DNA from: Streptomyces shenzhenensis
GTDB taxonomy: Bacteria > Actinomycetota > Actinomycetes > Streptomycetales > Streptomycetaceae
Assembly: GCF_003688995.1 (NCBI RefSeq)
Contig: NZ_PENI01000010.1
Coordinates: 1-64,000, forward strand
Length of the DNA stretch: 64,000 bases
Direction: 5' to 3'
The translations under genes were made by a program, and so were the position numbers. This document shows positions 1 through 8,400 of this stretch, in pieces. Every line of letters begins with the position of its first letter. Position 1 is the stretch's first letter. The notes below the pieces were generated by a model that was not told where the DNA came from, did no database searches, and worked only from the letters and a program-made list of their open reading frames with translations.

Positions 1-1
1 G

Positions 2-130
2 GTGCCGGGCGGCGAAGCGAGGCAAGCCACGAGACGGCAGCCGCCTGATAGCCACACCCAGCACCCCTGGGCGACCCAACCCTACGAATGGCTCGACCAA
101 CCCGATCAAGACGGTAGAGCCGCCTGACGG
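2..130 (+). CDS. possible 3' end of a gene entering from the left edge
   Basis: One frame is open from the first bases of the window to a TGA at 128-130. It would encode about 42 residues, ending in a Pro/Gln/Asp-rich stretch that I do not recognise. No start can be seen and third-position GC is only moderately high, so this may be chance. It would be the last gene of whatever lies further left in the tRNA-Arg island. Confidence 0.2.
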
Positions 131-414
131 TTCGGGCTTCGACCGAACGGCGTTCCTGCGGACCCACGTGCGCAGCTCCTCCGGATACGGAGACCGGCGT
201 CCCACCTGGACATCCCTTCCTGGACCACCGAGCCCCACCGTCAGGATGCCCATTCCCCAAGACCAGCCTCACCGGTCCAGCACGTCCGTGGCAGACATGA
301 CGCACAGCTCCTGACCTCTGCCAGCAACTGCATGGGTGCCAAATGCGCGCTGCGAGTAATAACGCCCTCCCGTCCCCGGGAGGAAAGGGCTTCTGGCGAG
401 GTATTTCTCTGTAT

Positions 415-450
415 CCCGGCAGGATTCGAACCTGCGACACTCGCTTTAGG
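415..450 (-). repeat. outermost tRNA-Arg 3'-end copy (att-like site)
   Basis: This stretch matches 35 of 36 bases of the 3' part of the tRNA-Arg(CCT) gene at 10,624-10,699 (T-arm, variable region and the 3' side of the anticodon stem), in the same orientation. It lacks the 5' half, so it is not a functional tRNA. Partial tRNA copies of this kind are the usual product of tyrosine-recombinase integration into a tRNA 3' end. The surrounding 300 bases (131-676) hold no other recognisable gene. Confidence 0.75.
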
Positions 451-546
451 CGTTCGATCACGGTGCGGCGCGGCGTGCCGAAGCAGTGCTCGGCGGGCGG
501 TGGTCGATCTGACTGCGGCCGCATCTGTGCGCCATCGTCCGCCGCC

Positions 547-569
547 GTTGATGTCGACTGGTGATGTCA
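547..569. repeat. paired GATGTC repeats beside att-like copy
   Basis: Two GATGTC motifs sit 13 bp apart just after a CCGTTGATGTC sequence. The same layout (CCGTTGATGTC, then GATGTC 13 bp on) recurs at 10,564-10,586, also beside a tRNA-Arg fragment. Their position suggests arm-type recombinase binding sites, but that is inference. Confidence 0.35.
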
Positions 570-676
570 GCGGAGGGCTCTTGAGGTGCGCGATAGCCTC
601 GCTGGCGTTGTTTCTGGCTCCGACAGACTGGCTGGCTCTGGCGGGGGCCACTGAGTGCCATGAGTGGAGGTGTCCG

Positions 677-1072
677 GTGCAGATCGGCGGCGTTGAGGTG
701 TACGTGAATCACCCGGTGCTGCATCTGGGTGCGACCGATTGGGTTCCCATCTCCCTCGACCTGGGGGACGCCGGTGCGGCCAGTTGCGACACCCATGTTG
801 CGGTCCGTGTCCGGCCCCAGTCGGATCTGATCCGAGTACGAGTCTTCCAGGATTCTGACGACCCTTCGGGTGCCGACCCTTCCTTTACGACCGTGTTCGA
901 CGGCCAGCTCCTCCTGCCGGATGGGCGCTTTGCTGTAGGCGATGCCGAGGGGCTCACGCGCTTTGTGCGATTGCTCGGGGACCGAGGAGCTTGGAACGTC
1001 CGTGTGGCCGTGGACAATCCGGGACGGGACGCGCGTGCTATCGACGTGACTGTCGGATGGCCTGGCGTGTAG
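677..1072 (+). CDS. 131-aa protein of unknown function
   Basis: I do not recognise this protein. The GTG at 677 is chosen because GGAGG lies 6 nt upstream; an in-frame ATG at 659 is possible. The product is acidic, has few lysines and shows alternating hydrophobic residues that suggest an all-beta fold. It has no signal peptide or membrane segment. A C-terminal stretch (VRVAVDNPG, then DVTVGWPG) looks like an edge strand of a sandwich domain. It lies alone in the outer segment of the tRNA-Arg island, just ahead of an IS110 fragment, and is probably cargo of an integrated element. Reading frame and RBS support it, but no homologue comes to mind. Confidence 0.5.
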   Translation: MQIGGVEVYVNHPVLHLGATDWVPISLDLGDAGAASCDTHVAVRVRPQSDLIRVRVFQDSDDPSGADPSFTTVFDGQLLLPDGRFAVGDAEGLTRFVRLLGDRGAWNVRVAVDNPGRDARAIDVTVGWPGV

Positions 1073-1153
1073 CACCGTCGACGGTCCCCCAAACCCCGGC
1101 CGAATGCTGTGACATCAGCTTGGGAAGCGCCGAGCACGAGGCCCTGCCCCCGG

Positions 1154-1757
1154 GTCCTGGACAGCGAGGTCAGCGCCTACAACCCCGGCCTGCGAGCCGC
1201 CTACGGCGTCGGCCCCGACACCGCGGCGCAGTTGCTGGTCACCGCCGGAGCCAATCCCGAACGCATGCGGACCAAGGCATCCTTCACCGCCCTGTGCGGC
1301 GTCGCCCCGGTCCCCGCCTCCAGTGGCAGAACGAACCGACACCGCCTGTCCCAGGGCGGAGACCGCGATGCCGACGCGGCCCTCTACCGCATTGCCCTGG
1401 TCCGCACGTCCAGCGACTCCACAACCCGCGCATACACGGCACGGCAGACCGCCGCAGGCCGGACGAAGAAGGAGATCATCCGGCTCCTGAAACGAGCCAT
1501 GGCCCGGGAGATGTTCCGCTACCGTCACCGTCCCCGGCGTCGCCGACCTGTGGCCCCTGCGTCAAGCCAAGAACATCACCCTCACGGCCGTCGCTCAGCA
1601 CTTCGGTGTCTGGCCCACCACCACCTCCAGACTTGAACGAGGCCTCAGCCGAGACGACGACCTCGCCCATGCCTACCGCGACTGGATCCAGGAGCATCAG
1701 CGGTGGTCCTTGGGAAGCCTCCGCGGACGTCTTGCTTGGGCCGTGTGGTCGTTCTTC
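1154..1757 (+). mobile_element. IS110-family transposase remnant, N-terminally truncated and frameshifted
   Basis: From about 1,154 one frame reads the C-terminal Transposase_20 half of an IS110/IS116/IS902 transposase: YGVGPDTAAQLLVTAG, then ALCGVAPVPASSGRTNRH, GGDRDADAALYRIALVR and KKEIIRLLKRAMARE. The N-terminal DEDD catalytic domain is missing. Near 1,517-1,530 the frame changes. The next frame continues with an HTH_XRE-like segment (ITLTAVAQHFGVWPTTTSRL) to a TGA at about 1,757. Removing one C near 1,523 would join the two into one protein, so I read this as a single decayed gene rather than two. No terminal inverted repeats are seen, as expected for IS110. It cannot encode an active transposase. 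Confidence 0.75.
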
Positions 1758-1772
1758 TGAACTCGTATACCC

Positions 1773-2005
1773 CAACACGCTTACGTGTATGGACGAGTGG
1801 GCAAGTCGCCGTACGACTGCCACCTCGTCGGATGCAACAACCTCCGCACGCCCCGCTGCGCGGCCTGCGCCAAGGTCTACCGTTGGCGACACCTTCCACC
1901 TGATCACTGTCGACGGCGAGGCGGCAAGGGCGCCTGCGAACACGTCGCCGCTCACCCCCGGGCTTCGTCACCTTCACCGCCCCCGGCTCGGCCCCCTCCG
2001 TAATC
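1773..2005 (+). pseudogene. RepSA-type replication initiator remnant
   Basis: The frame at 1,773-1,890 reads VYGRVGKSPYDCHLVGCNN followed by RTPRCAACAKVYRW, which matches my memory of the N-terminal zinc-finger-like region of RepSA replication initiators of actinomycete integrative and conjugative elements (AICEs). The expected continuation (DTFHLIT) appears in the next frame. LRGGKG and VAAHP then return in the first frame, and a FTAPG-like segment follows. Several indels and the missing C terminus make this a pseudogene. It identifies the outer island segment as the relic of an AICE. The following 240 bp (2,006-2,247) is visibly less GC-rich and holds no gene that I can support. Confidence 0.65.
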
Positions 2006-2247
2006 GCCGCACCGATGGCCGCCCCTGCCGCTGCGGCAGCCACCACGACGTAGTGATAGCTACGTAGCTGCAACGCTTGAACCGTGAAGGGTCTACTCGA
2101 GGGAACCTCTCTTGGTTCTGGCCTTTCTGTCCGTACGCCTCCCTCTTGCCCATCTCGTAGTATCCTTGAAATGCTGCTTTCCCTTGCTTTGCTTCCTCTG
2201 GTTGCGCTAGCCTTGGGGAGTCGACACTGACTGGCAAGGGGGAAGGC

Positions 2248-2661
2248 ATGAGCCCAACTATTGACGTTGATGAACAGACCTACCGCTCCATCGAGTTCGC
2301 CGCACGCATGGGCAATACCACTGCAGGTGAGGTCGTTGCTCGACTCGTGAGAACCGCAAGCGTGCCGCCCTCTGGGGCGACCGCTACGGACCAAGGTGGC
2401 GTGGAGCCTGACCGCAAGGTCGATGTGTACGTCGACTATGAAGGCCATCGCACTCGTGGCAACTATGACCGTGACACGAAGAGGATCGACATCACATCGG
2501 GGCCACTTGCCGGGCAGAGCTTCAAGACGCCGACTGGGGCAGCCCGGGCGGTAGTGGCGCACTACAAGCCGGACGTCAACCCGAACCGCAACGGTTGGTC
2601 GTTTTGGGTGCTTGATGACGGGTCCGGCGAGTTCCTGCAGACCATCCGGCACTCGACGTGA
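2248..2661 (+). CDS. small protein with RHH-like N terminus and RAMA-like C-terminal domain
   Basis: The 137-aa product starts at an ATG preceded by AAGGGGGAAGG. Residues 1-40 (DVDEQTYRSIEFAARMGNTT, then AGEVVARLV) look like a short helical unit of the ribbon-helix-helix or antitoxin kind. Residues 55-135 resemble the RAMA/DUF4357 fold: a small beta domain with SGPLAGQSFKTPTGAARAV, followed by NGWSFWVL. RAMA-like domains are found beside adenine methylases and restriction enzymes and are thought to sense DNA or modified DNA. No methylase lies nearby. It is the only apparently intact gene besides the 131-aa ORF in the outer island segment and is followed by a strong hairpin. The RAMA assignment is from motif memory only. 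Confidence 0.6.
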   Translation: MSPTIDVDEQTYRSIEFAARMGNTTAGEVVARLVRTASVPPSGATATDQGGVEPDRKVDVYVDYEGHRTRGNYDRDTKRIDITSGPLAGQSFKTPTGAARAVVAHYKPDVNPNRNGWSFWVLDDGSGEFLQTIRHST

Positions 2662-2721
2662 GTTCGCGGCGAGCGATGCCAGGGGCAAGGACGGGCCTGT
2701 GGCACAACCCCTGAAACGCCG

Positions 2722-2762
2722 AAGGGCCAGCCCAGGAGGGAACCCCTCCTGAGCTGGCCCTT
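2722..2762 (+). terminator. intrinsic hairpin after the RAMA-like gene
   Basis: AAGGGCCAGC at 2,722-2,731 pairs perfectly with GCTGGCCCTT at 2,753-2,762, and the loop can extend the stem with CAGGAGG/CCTCCTG. It lies 60 bp past the stop at 2,661 and directly abuts the tRNA-Arg copy at 2,769. Confidence 0.6.
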
Positions 2763-2768
2763 AGCGCT

Positions 2769-2811
2769 GTGCCCCCGGCAGGATTCGAACCTGCGACACC
2801 CGCTTTAGGAG
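2769..2811 (-). repeat. internal tRNA-Arg 3'-end copy (att-like site)
   Basis: These 43 bases are identical to 10,626-10,668, the 3' half of the tRNA-Arg(CCT) gene including the anticodon. The 5' half is absent. This copy separates the AICE-relic segment from the helicase operon segment. Confidence 0.85.
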
Positions 2812-3146
2812 TTCTCTCTGTGCGGGGCTGTGACCTGCGGAAACGTGAGTGGCAGGGTATCTGGCCTGGGAAACACCCCTCCGTAGTTCTCATGTGTTTA
2901 CAGGGCTTCTCGTCCTCATGTGTGCCTTATCCGTTCCGTGTGGGTACCGATCGGACGGCATGGAGTCCGAGTCTTGGTCCGGTGATCGTGCCACGGTGCG
3001 GCGCGGCTTCTCGGACAGATGCATAGCCTTGTGAGGTGCCGAGGCATGAGCCCCGTGTCGGCGCTCGTGAGCCTGTTACGTGAAATGAATCAGACCCACG
3101 AGCTGCGCCCGTGAAAGAGTCGAGTGGCGCTTGCGTGCAACGTGGA
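2812..3146. other. non-coding stretch between att-like copy and the three-gene operon
   Basis: I see no gene in these 335 bp. Two CTCATGTGT motifs lie 26 bp apart (2,889 and 2,915). A 16-bp sequence, CACGGTGCGGCGCGGC, is shared with the region just past the outer att-like copy (459-474 and 2,992-3,007). This suggests that the two att-like copies carry related flanks. Confidence 0.4.
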
Positions 3147-4490
3147 CTAATCGCGCAGTAGGCGCATGGCCAGTATGGAACCGTCGGGATGTACGGAAAC
3201 GGGGCCGTTCCAGCGTGGAGCCCAGGTGTCGCGTGGCCAAGTGGACTGGCGCGCGTAGATTTCCCGGCGGTACTGTTCCAGCCGTCCTTCCTCAAGGTGG
3301 CGGAAGAGATCCTCCGCGACTCCAGAGAATGCCTCGACTCGCTTCCTGTTAAGCCGGAAGATGTGGTCTGTGCCGACGAAGTCGGTACCGAAGAACTGGT
3401 GCCGTGCGTCTTGGACGCTGTCCGTAGCTGCGTGCGTAGTTCCTTCGAAGTGTCGTTTTCCTTGTCGCTTCGTCAGGTATGGGATGGTCGCTCTTGTGTC
3501 TCCGGCGAAGGCCGTAAGACCAGCGGCAGCTGTGCGAGCAAGCGCGTGTTGAAACCATCCGTAACGTTCGGGACTCACGTGATAGCCGGGTTCGGGCTCT
3601 ACGGGCTCGTCGCTTTGCGTGGGTGGCTGGATGCCGGGATAGACGTTCTCGTCCTCCAACGCGTGATCAAGAACGTGCTCCGGACCGTCCAGCCAACCTC
3701 CTTCTCCGCCCGCCTCCAGAGTGTGGACCGTCAGTGGGCCGTCGAGTGGGAGCTCTGTGCTGAACACCAGACACGGTGTCTCGTCCCATGCTCCGATGTG
3801 CACTGCCTCGGCGTGGCCGGAAGCCGAGGCGAGCTGAGCATGGGAGGCGGAGAGCCCGCTGTGGTTGCCCTTGCACGCGATCGGGAAGACGCGAGAAGGC
3901 TCGCCGGGCTTCCATACCTCGGCGAAGAACTGTGGTCGGTATCGATAACCCGACTTCGGGCCAGAGTCCCTACTGGTCAGGGCCCACCCTGCGCGCAGAG
4001 CTGTGTCAGCCGGCACCATCGAGACGAAGTGGTTCGGATAGCGCCTGTTCAGGAGCCGTGTGGCGAGCGTCAACGCGAAACCGATGCCGAGTTCTCCCGA
4101 CTGAAGCGCCTTGTAGTACTCCGCGGTCTCCTTGCCCTCGGCGGAGAGGGCCATGAAGGACTCCGAGTTCCCGGTTAGAGCCTGGTTGTACTTCAGGCAG
4201 CCCCAGTGCTCGGCGAGACCGCGGCCCGCTCCGCGCCGCGCCAAGGCGATTGCCCGTCCAAAGGTGTGGAGCACATTCCAGGGTGTGAGTTGCGCGGGGC
4301 GGCCGAGATCCTTTGCCGGTATGGGGCACAGCTCGGGCTTCCGGCGAAGCCGATCAAGTTCCTTCTCCCTTCTTTGCTTGTCGTCGTACGCCGCCGCGGC
4401 GCTCACATCTCCGGCCAGTTCCGGGTTCGAGTGGACCGCGACGTTTGACGGCTCCGCAAGGTCTCTCAGCACTTCTGCCGTGATCTTCAA
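3147..4490 (-). CDS. 447-aa protein of unknown family, third gene of the helicase operon
   Basis: I do not recognise this protein. I chose the TTG at 4,490 because GGGGGAG lies 6-7 nt upstream; a longer reading frame begins at 4,547. The product starts MKITAEVLRDLAEPSNVAVH. Visible features are a basic region at about 40-70, a conserved-looking GRGLAEHWGCLKYNQALTGN, RYRPQFFAEVWKPGEP followed by FPIACKGNHSG, and a C-terminal part rich in His, Trp and Arg. The E-(x)n-CKG strand pattern recalls PD-(D/E)xK nucleases, but that is a guess. It lies 82 nt after the Abi/HEPN-like gene on the same strand with no terminator between, so it is probably the last gene of that operon. Base composition is less GC-rich than in the core genes. 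Confidence 0.65.
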   Translation of the reverse strand: MKITAEVLRDLAEPSNVAVHSNPELAGDVSAAAAYDDKQRREKELDRLRRKPELCPIPAKDLGRPAQLTPWNVLHTFGRAIALARRGAGRGLAEHWGCLKYNQALTGNSESFMALSAEGKETAEYYKALQSGELGIGFALTLATRLLNRRYPNHFVSMVPADTALRAGWALTSRDSGPKSGYRYRPQFFAEVWKPGEPSRVFPIACKGNHSGLSASHAQLASASGHAEAVHIGAWDETPCLVFSTELPLDGPLTVHTLEAGGEGGWLDGPEHVLDHALEDENVYPGIQPPTQSDEPVEPEPGYHVSPERYGWFQHALARTAAAGLTAFAGDTRATIPYLTKRQGKRHFEGTTHAATDSVQDARHQFFGTDFVGTDHIFRLNRKRVEAFSGVAEDLFRHLEEGRLEQYRREIYARQSTWPRDTWAPRWNGPVSVHPDGSILAMRLLRD

Positions 4491-4572
4491 CCTGCTCCCC
4501 CTCGTGATCCGATGTGCCTGGGTTGAGCGCCGCGGCCCGGCAGCCACGCCGCGGATTTCTTATGTGCCAGCT

Positions 4573-5415
4573 CTATGCGTCGGCTTCGGGCTGGCTGGCC
4601 GCGAGGTCGTTGAGGGCGCCGTTTACGACGTACCAGGAAACGGTGAGCGTGTCGCGGTCGGGAGTGTGCGCCTCGCGGAACTCACGCCGTGGGTGGACGA
4701 AATTGCGGTACTTGCAAACGGCCTGGCTGAAGCGCTCCATGTCGACGTCGATCCAGCCCGCCTGGTGGCAGATGTCGATGAGCGCCTTGAGGCCAATGAA
4801 ATTAGGGTCCTTGTTGCTCAGCAGGGAGGCGTCGCGCTCCTCGATCACCGTAAGCAGAACGCCTTCGAGGAGGCTGCCCAGCATGATGATGGCCGCGACA
4901 TGAGCGCCGTTGGCGTAACAGGTACGGGCTTCGTCCAGTCGGCGTTGGAGCAGCGCGGCCATCCGTGGTTCACGGATGATCTCGGCCATGGTGGCCTTGA
5001 GCTCGACCGGTGCCTGCTGGCCCGGGTGCGCCATAGCCGGGTCGCAGATGACGATCCTGGGGCGGCCGCCCGGATTTTCCAGGCGGAAACCCTCGTGGAC
5101 GAGGAAAGTGTTGACCGCGTTGACGACGGTCGGGAGCACATCGGGTTCACCGAGGTACTCGCGTGCATCCGCGAGTCTGAGCAGCACCTTCTCCAACTCG
5201 GTGGGGCTATCACGACGAGCAGTGAGGAGCTGGAGAGTCCACTCGCCCCGGTACTCGCCGTCGTACTCGGGCACATTGAGCCACCCGGCGTTCTCCAGGA
5301 ACTGGGCGATCTCGAAGCCTCTGCGGTAGTAGAGGTGGTCGTCACCGCAGATGACGCGGGTTAGCTCCTTCAAAGTGTTGCCGTCGAGCGGGCCCAGAAC
5401 GGTTTCTTGCGTCAT
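4573..5415 (-). CDS. 280-aa protein with Abi/HEPN-like C-terminal domain
   Basis: The ATG at 5,415 overlaps the helicase stop codon as ATGA, which implies translational coupling; a longer frame upstream would lie inside the helicase gene. The C-terminal half (about 160-275) reads like the abortive-infection-protein C-terminal or HEPN-like helical domain: YANGAHVAAIIMLGSLLEGV, then KYRNFVHPRREF. The RNFVHP segment is where HEPN families carry their RNxxxH-type motif, although the spacing here is Rx3H. The N-terminal half (about 20-120) is helical and unassigned. Family proteins occur in abortive infection and restriction contexts, where HEPN domains often cut RNA. Catalysis here is unproven. 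Context points to a partner of the helicase-nuclease. Confidence 0.75.
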   Translation of the reverse strand: MTQETVLGPLDGNTLKELTRVICGDDHLYYRRGFEIAQFLENAGWLNVPEYDGEYRGEWTLQLLTARRDSPTELEKVLLRLADAREYLGEPDVLPTVVNAVNTFLVHEGFRLENPGGRPRIVICDPAMAHPGQQAPVELKATMAEIIREPRMAALLQRRLDEARTCYANGAHVAAIIMLGSLLEGVLLTVIEERDASLLSNKDPNFIGLKALIDICHQAGWIDVDMERFSQAVCKYRNFVHPRREFREAHTPDRDTLTVSWYVVNGALNDLAASQPEADA

Positions 5416-8400
5416 GCGGCGTCGTCCTCTGCGGTGTCGTCGTCGATTCGGTCGTCGGTCTGTTCGTCCCCGGTGCCCTCGTCGTCGGTGAGCTCGTCCT
5501 CCGAGGAGAGGTCGAGCGGCTTCCACTCGGCTTGGGAACCAGCTGTCTGGGCGACTGGAGCGGGGCGCGCGTGGCTGGCGGGCCGGATCTCCTGGCGGTC
5601 GAGTTCCTCCCACAGGCCGTCGAGCGCGGCGTCGGGATCGAAGCGGAATTCGCTTTCCCGTACCCGCCAGAACTCCCAGCCCACGCGCTTCAGTTCGCGG
5701 TCCCGCCGCTGGTCGTTCTCGATCTGCTCCCGTGTGGCGTGGTGGAAGGCGTCGCCATCGCACTCGACGGCGAGACGGCCGCGGGCACCCACGACCACCA
5801 GGTCGATGCGCTTGCTGCCGGCCGGGAACTGCGGGATCACGTGGTAGCCCCGCTGCTTGATCATCAGATACACCTGCTGTTCGAAGAGCGAGTCGAAGGG
5901 AGCCCTGCGTACGTCCGGCAGCACCGGTCCGATGTCGTCGGCGGCCTCCAACGCGGCGGGCGGATTCTCCATGTACGTCAGGAGGTTGAGCCGCAGGTCA
6001 TGCGGTTTGAGACGGTCCGGCGGGACCGAATAGAAGAGCCACATCTGGTCCTGGGCCCTGCTGGCGGCGACGTTGTACGACTGCTGCTCGCTCTTGTTCC
6101 CGCCCACTGCGCGCGGCGGGTTCGTCACGACCATGGACAGCAGGATGATGTGACGCTCGTCGCCCTGGAACGAGGCCGCGTTGCCGACACGGATCCGGTG
6201 ACGCTCGCGCACGGTGACCGGCAGTCGCTCGATGAGGGACTCCAGGAGCTTGATCTGCCCGAAGCCCTGGAGCACGATCACGCCCATGGTTTTGTCCTGA
6301 TAGGAGGGGTCCTCGGCCAGGCGAGCCAGGCAGTCGACGATCGCCTCGGCCTCCTTGGGGTTGTGGACACGGCTTTCGCGGCCCGCGACCACGGCGCCTT
6401 CGACGAAGTGGGTACGCAACGGGTCCAGCCGTTCGGCGCCGTACTGACGCAGAGGCAGGAGCTTGTTGTTGTAGAACGTGCTGGAGGACCAGTTGATGAT
6501 CTCGGGCACACAGCGGAAGTGCTCTTCGAGGCGGATTACCTGCGGGAAGAAGGTGGACAGCAACTGGTACAGGTTGGTGTGCGGCGTGTAGAGCTGGCGC
6601 AGTCGGCTGGGCATGTCCGGCAGATGGGCGGTCAGCTTGTCCTGGATAGCTTGGTGACGGCCGTTGCGTGTGAGGGCGGGCGCGCACTGTTTGTCGTCAC
6701 CGACGACGATCACGCGGGGAGCCAGCCACAGGAGGAACAGTGCGTCCATGCCCGCCTGGCTGGCTTCGTCCACGATGACTACGTCAAAGGCGTCCCGCCT
6801 CGCCTGCACCATCTCGGCGACCTGAGGGATGGGCATGACCCACGCGGGCACCGCGTCCTGAGCCACGGACATCGCATCGCGTGCCGCAGCTTTGAAGAGG
6901 CCCGTGTTCTTTCCCTTGCCCTTGCCGAGGGACGCCATATGCGTTCGGTACGCCTGAAGCGCCGAGCGCTGTTCCTGCGTCATCCGTTCCAGGCAGTACA
7001 ACCGGCCCCAGGCTGCGGCGAGTTCACCGGTCACCTGCTCCAGTCGGTCTTCGTGCTCGCTCAGGTCGCCTTCGAGCTTGCGCTCCAGCCCGGGCGTGCG
7101 CTGCCTGTCCAGAAACTGCGAAGCCTTCGCCCACGACCACGCCCGCTCCAGGGAGCCCAGCCGTTCCTCCCAGTCGGGGTCGTCGGCGTTGTGGACGAGG
7201 CGGCCCGCGAGCAAGGAGTGGCCGGCGTGCAGGGCGCCCAGCAACTCGGCGCACCGGCGTGTGCGGTGCTCCCGCTGGTGCGCGGTGGCCAGTGCCTCCA
7301 GGGCCTCGGCATAAGCCTCCACATCCTGGTCGCGGAGAGCCTGTACCAGGGCTATGGACTCAGTGGCTGGCTGCGTGCCGTTGACGGGGGTACGAAGGAG
7401 TTCGTCCCACGCGGCCAGCTGTCCAACGGCCTCGTCGGCGGCCCGTCGGCCACGGAGTGCGGCGACACCGGCGTTGAAGTCCTGCCATGCCCGGCAGGAG
7501 GCGATCGTCAGCCGTACGCCGTGACGTACAAGAAGCTCGTCGATTCGGTCCCGGGCCGAACCGAATGCCTGTATGTGCTCAAGGCGCTCGGCGCGTGCGG
7601 TCAGTTCGGCCAGCCGCACCTCCACGTCCCCCGGCGGGACCGCGGTGTTCACCTGCTGCCAGCGCGTGGCCGCGCCGGCGAGCGCGGAGTGTGCCCGGAG
7701 GTGGGCCAGCACGGCGTCCAGATCTTCAGCCGTCTGCGGCGCGCGGCCGTCGACAGTGCAGCAGTCCAACAATTCTCTGGCGTCCTTCTGCGCCTTGCCC
7801 GGGAACCGGGACCGCAGTGTCTTGCCCGTGGCCAGGTGGGCCCGGAGAGCGGCACCCGCGGTTGTCAGTTGGCCTGCCTTCTGGGCGGTCAGTTCCTCGG
7901 GCACGGTCACCAGGCGCAGACCCAGCGCATCCACGTCCCGCACGACGTCGCGGATGTCGTCGGTGACGGCTGTCACACGCTGCCACAGTCCGAGGTCGGA
8001 CCGCGAGAGCCGGTCCGTCAGCGCCCGGGTGATCCAGGAACCGGGATCCCAGCGCGTGGCGTCGGCAGGCATTCCGAGGTGGTGAAGGGCCGTCTCGCAG
8101 GCATCGAGCAGAGAGGCCAGCTCGGAGGTCACGGACTCGTCGAGATGGGCGAGTACGTTCCGGATCTCGACGGCCTCCGCGGACAGACCCTCATCGCTGA
8201 GGCTGCTGGCCGCGAATACGTCTGCGACGCGCCGTGGCGAAGGAAGCTCGGCAGGTACGGGAAGCGCGCCGCCGGAACGCGGTTCACCCGCGCCGCCACG
8301 CAACAGCACGAGCAGTTCGTGGGCCTCCTCGGAAGCCAGCGGCGGGACGTCCTCGGCGGTGTCGGGCAGACGGCCGATCCATCCGAACTCCTCGGCACCG

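Noticed and set aside
1785..2067. Several short frames as separate genes
   Set aside because: They are pieces of the frameshifted RepSA relic.
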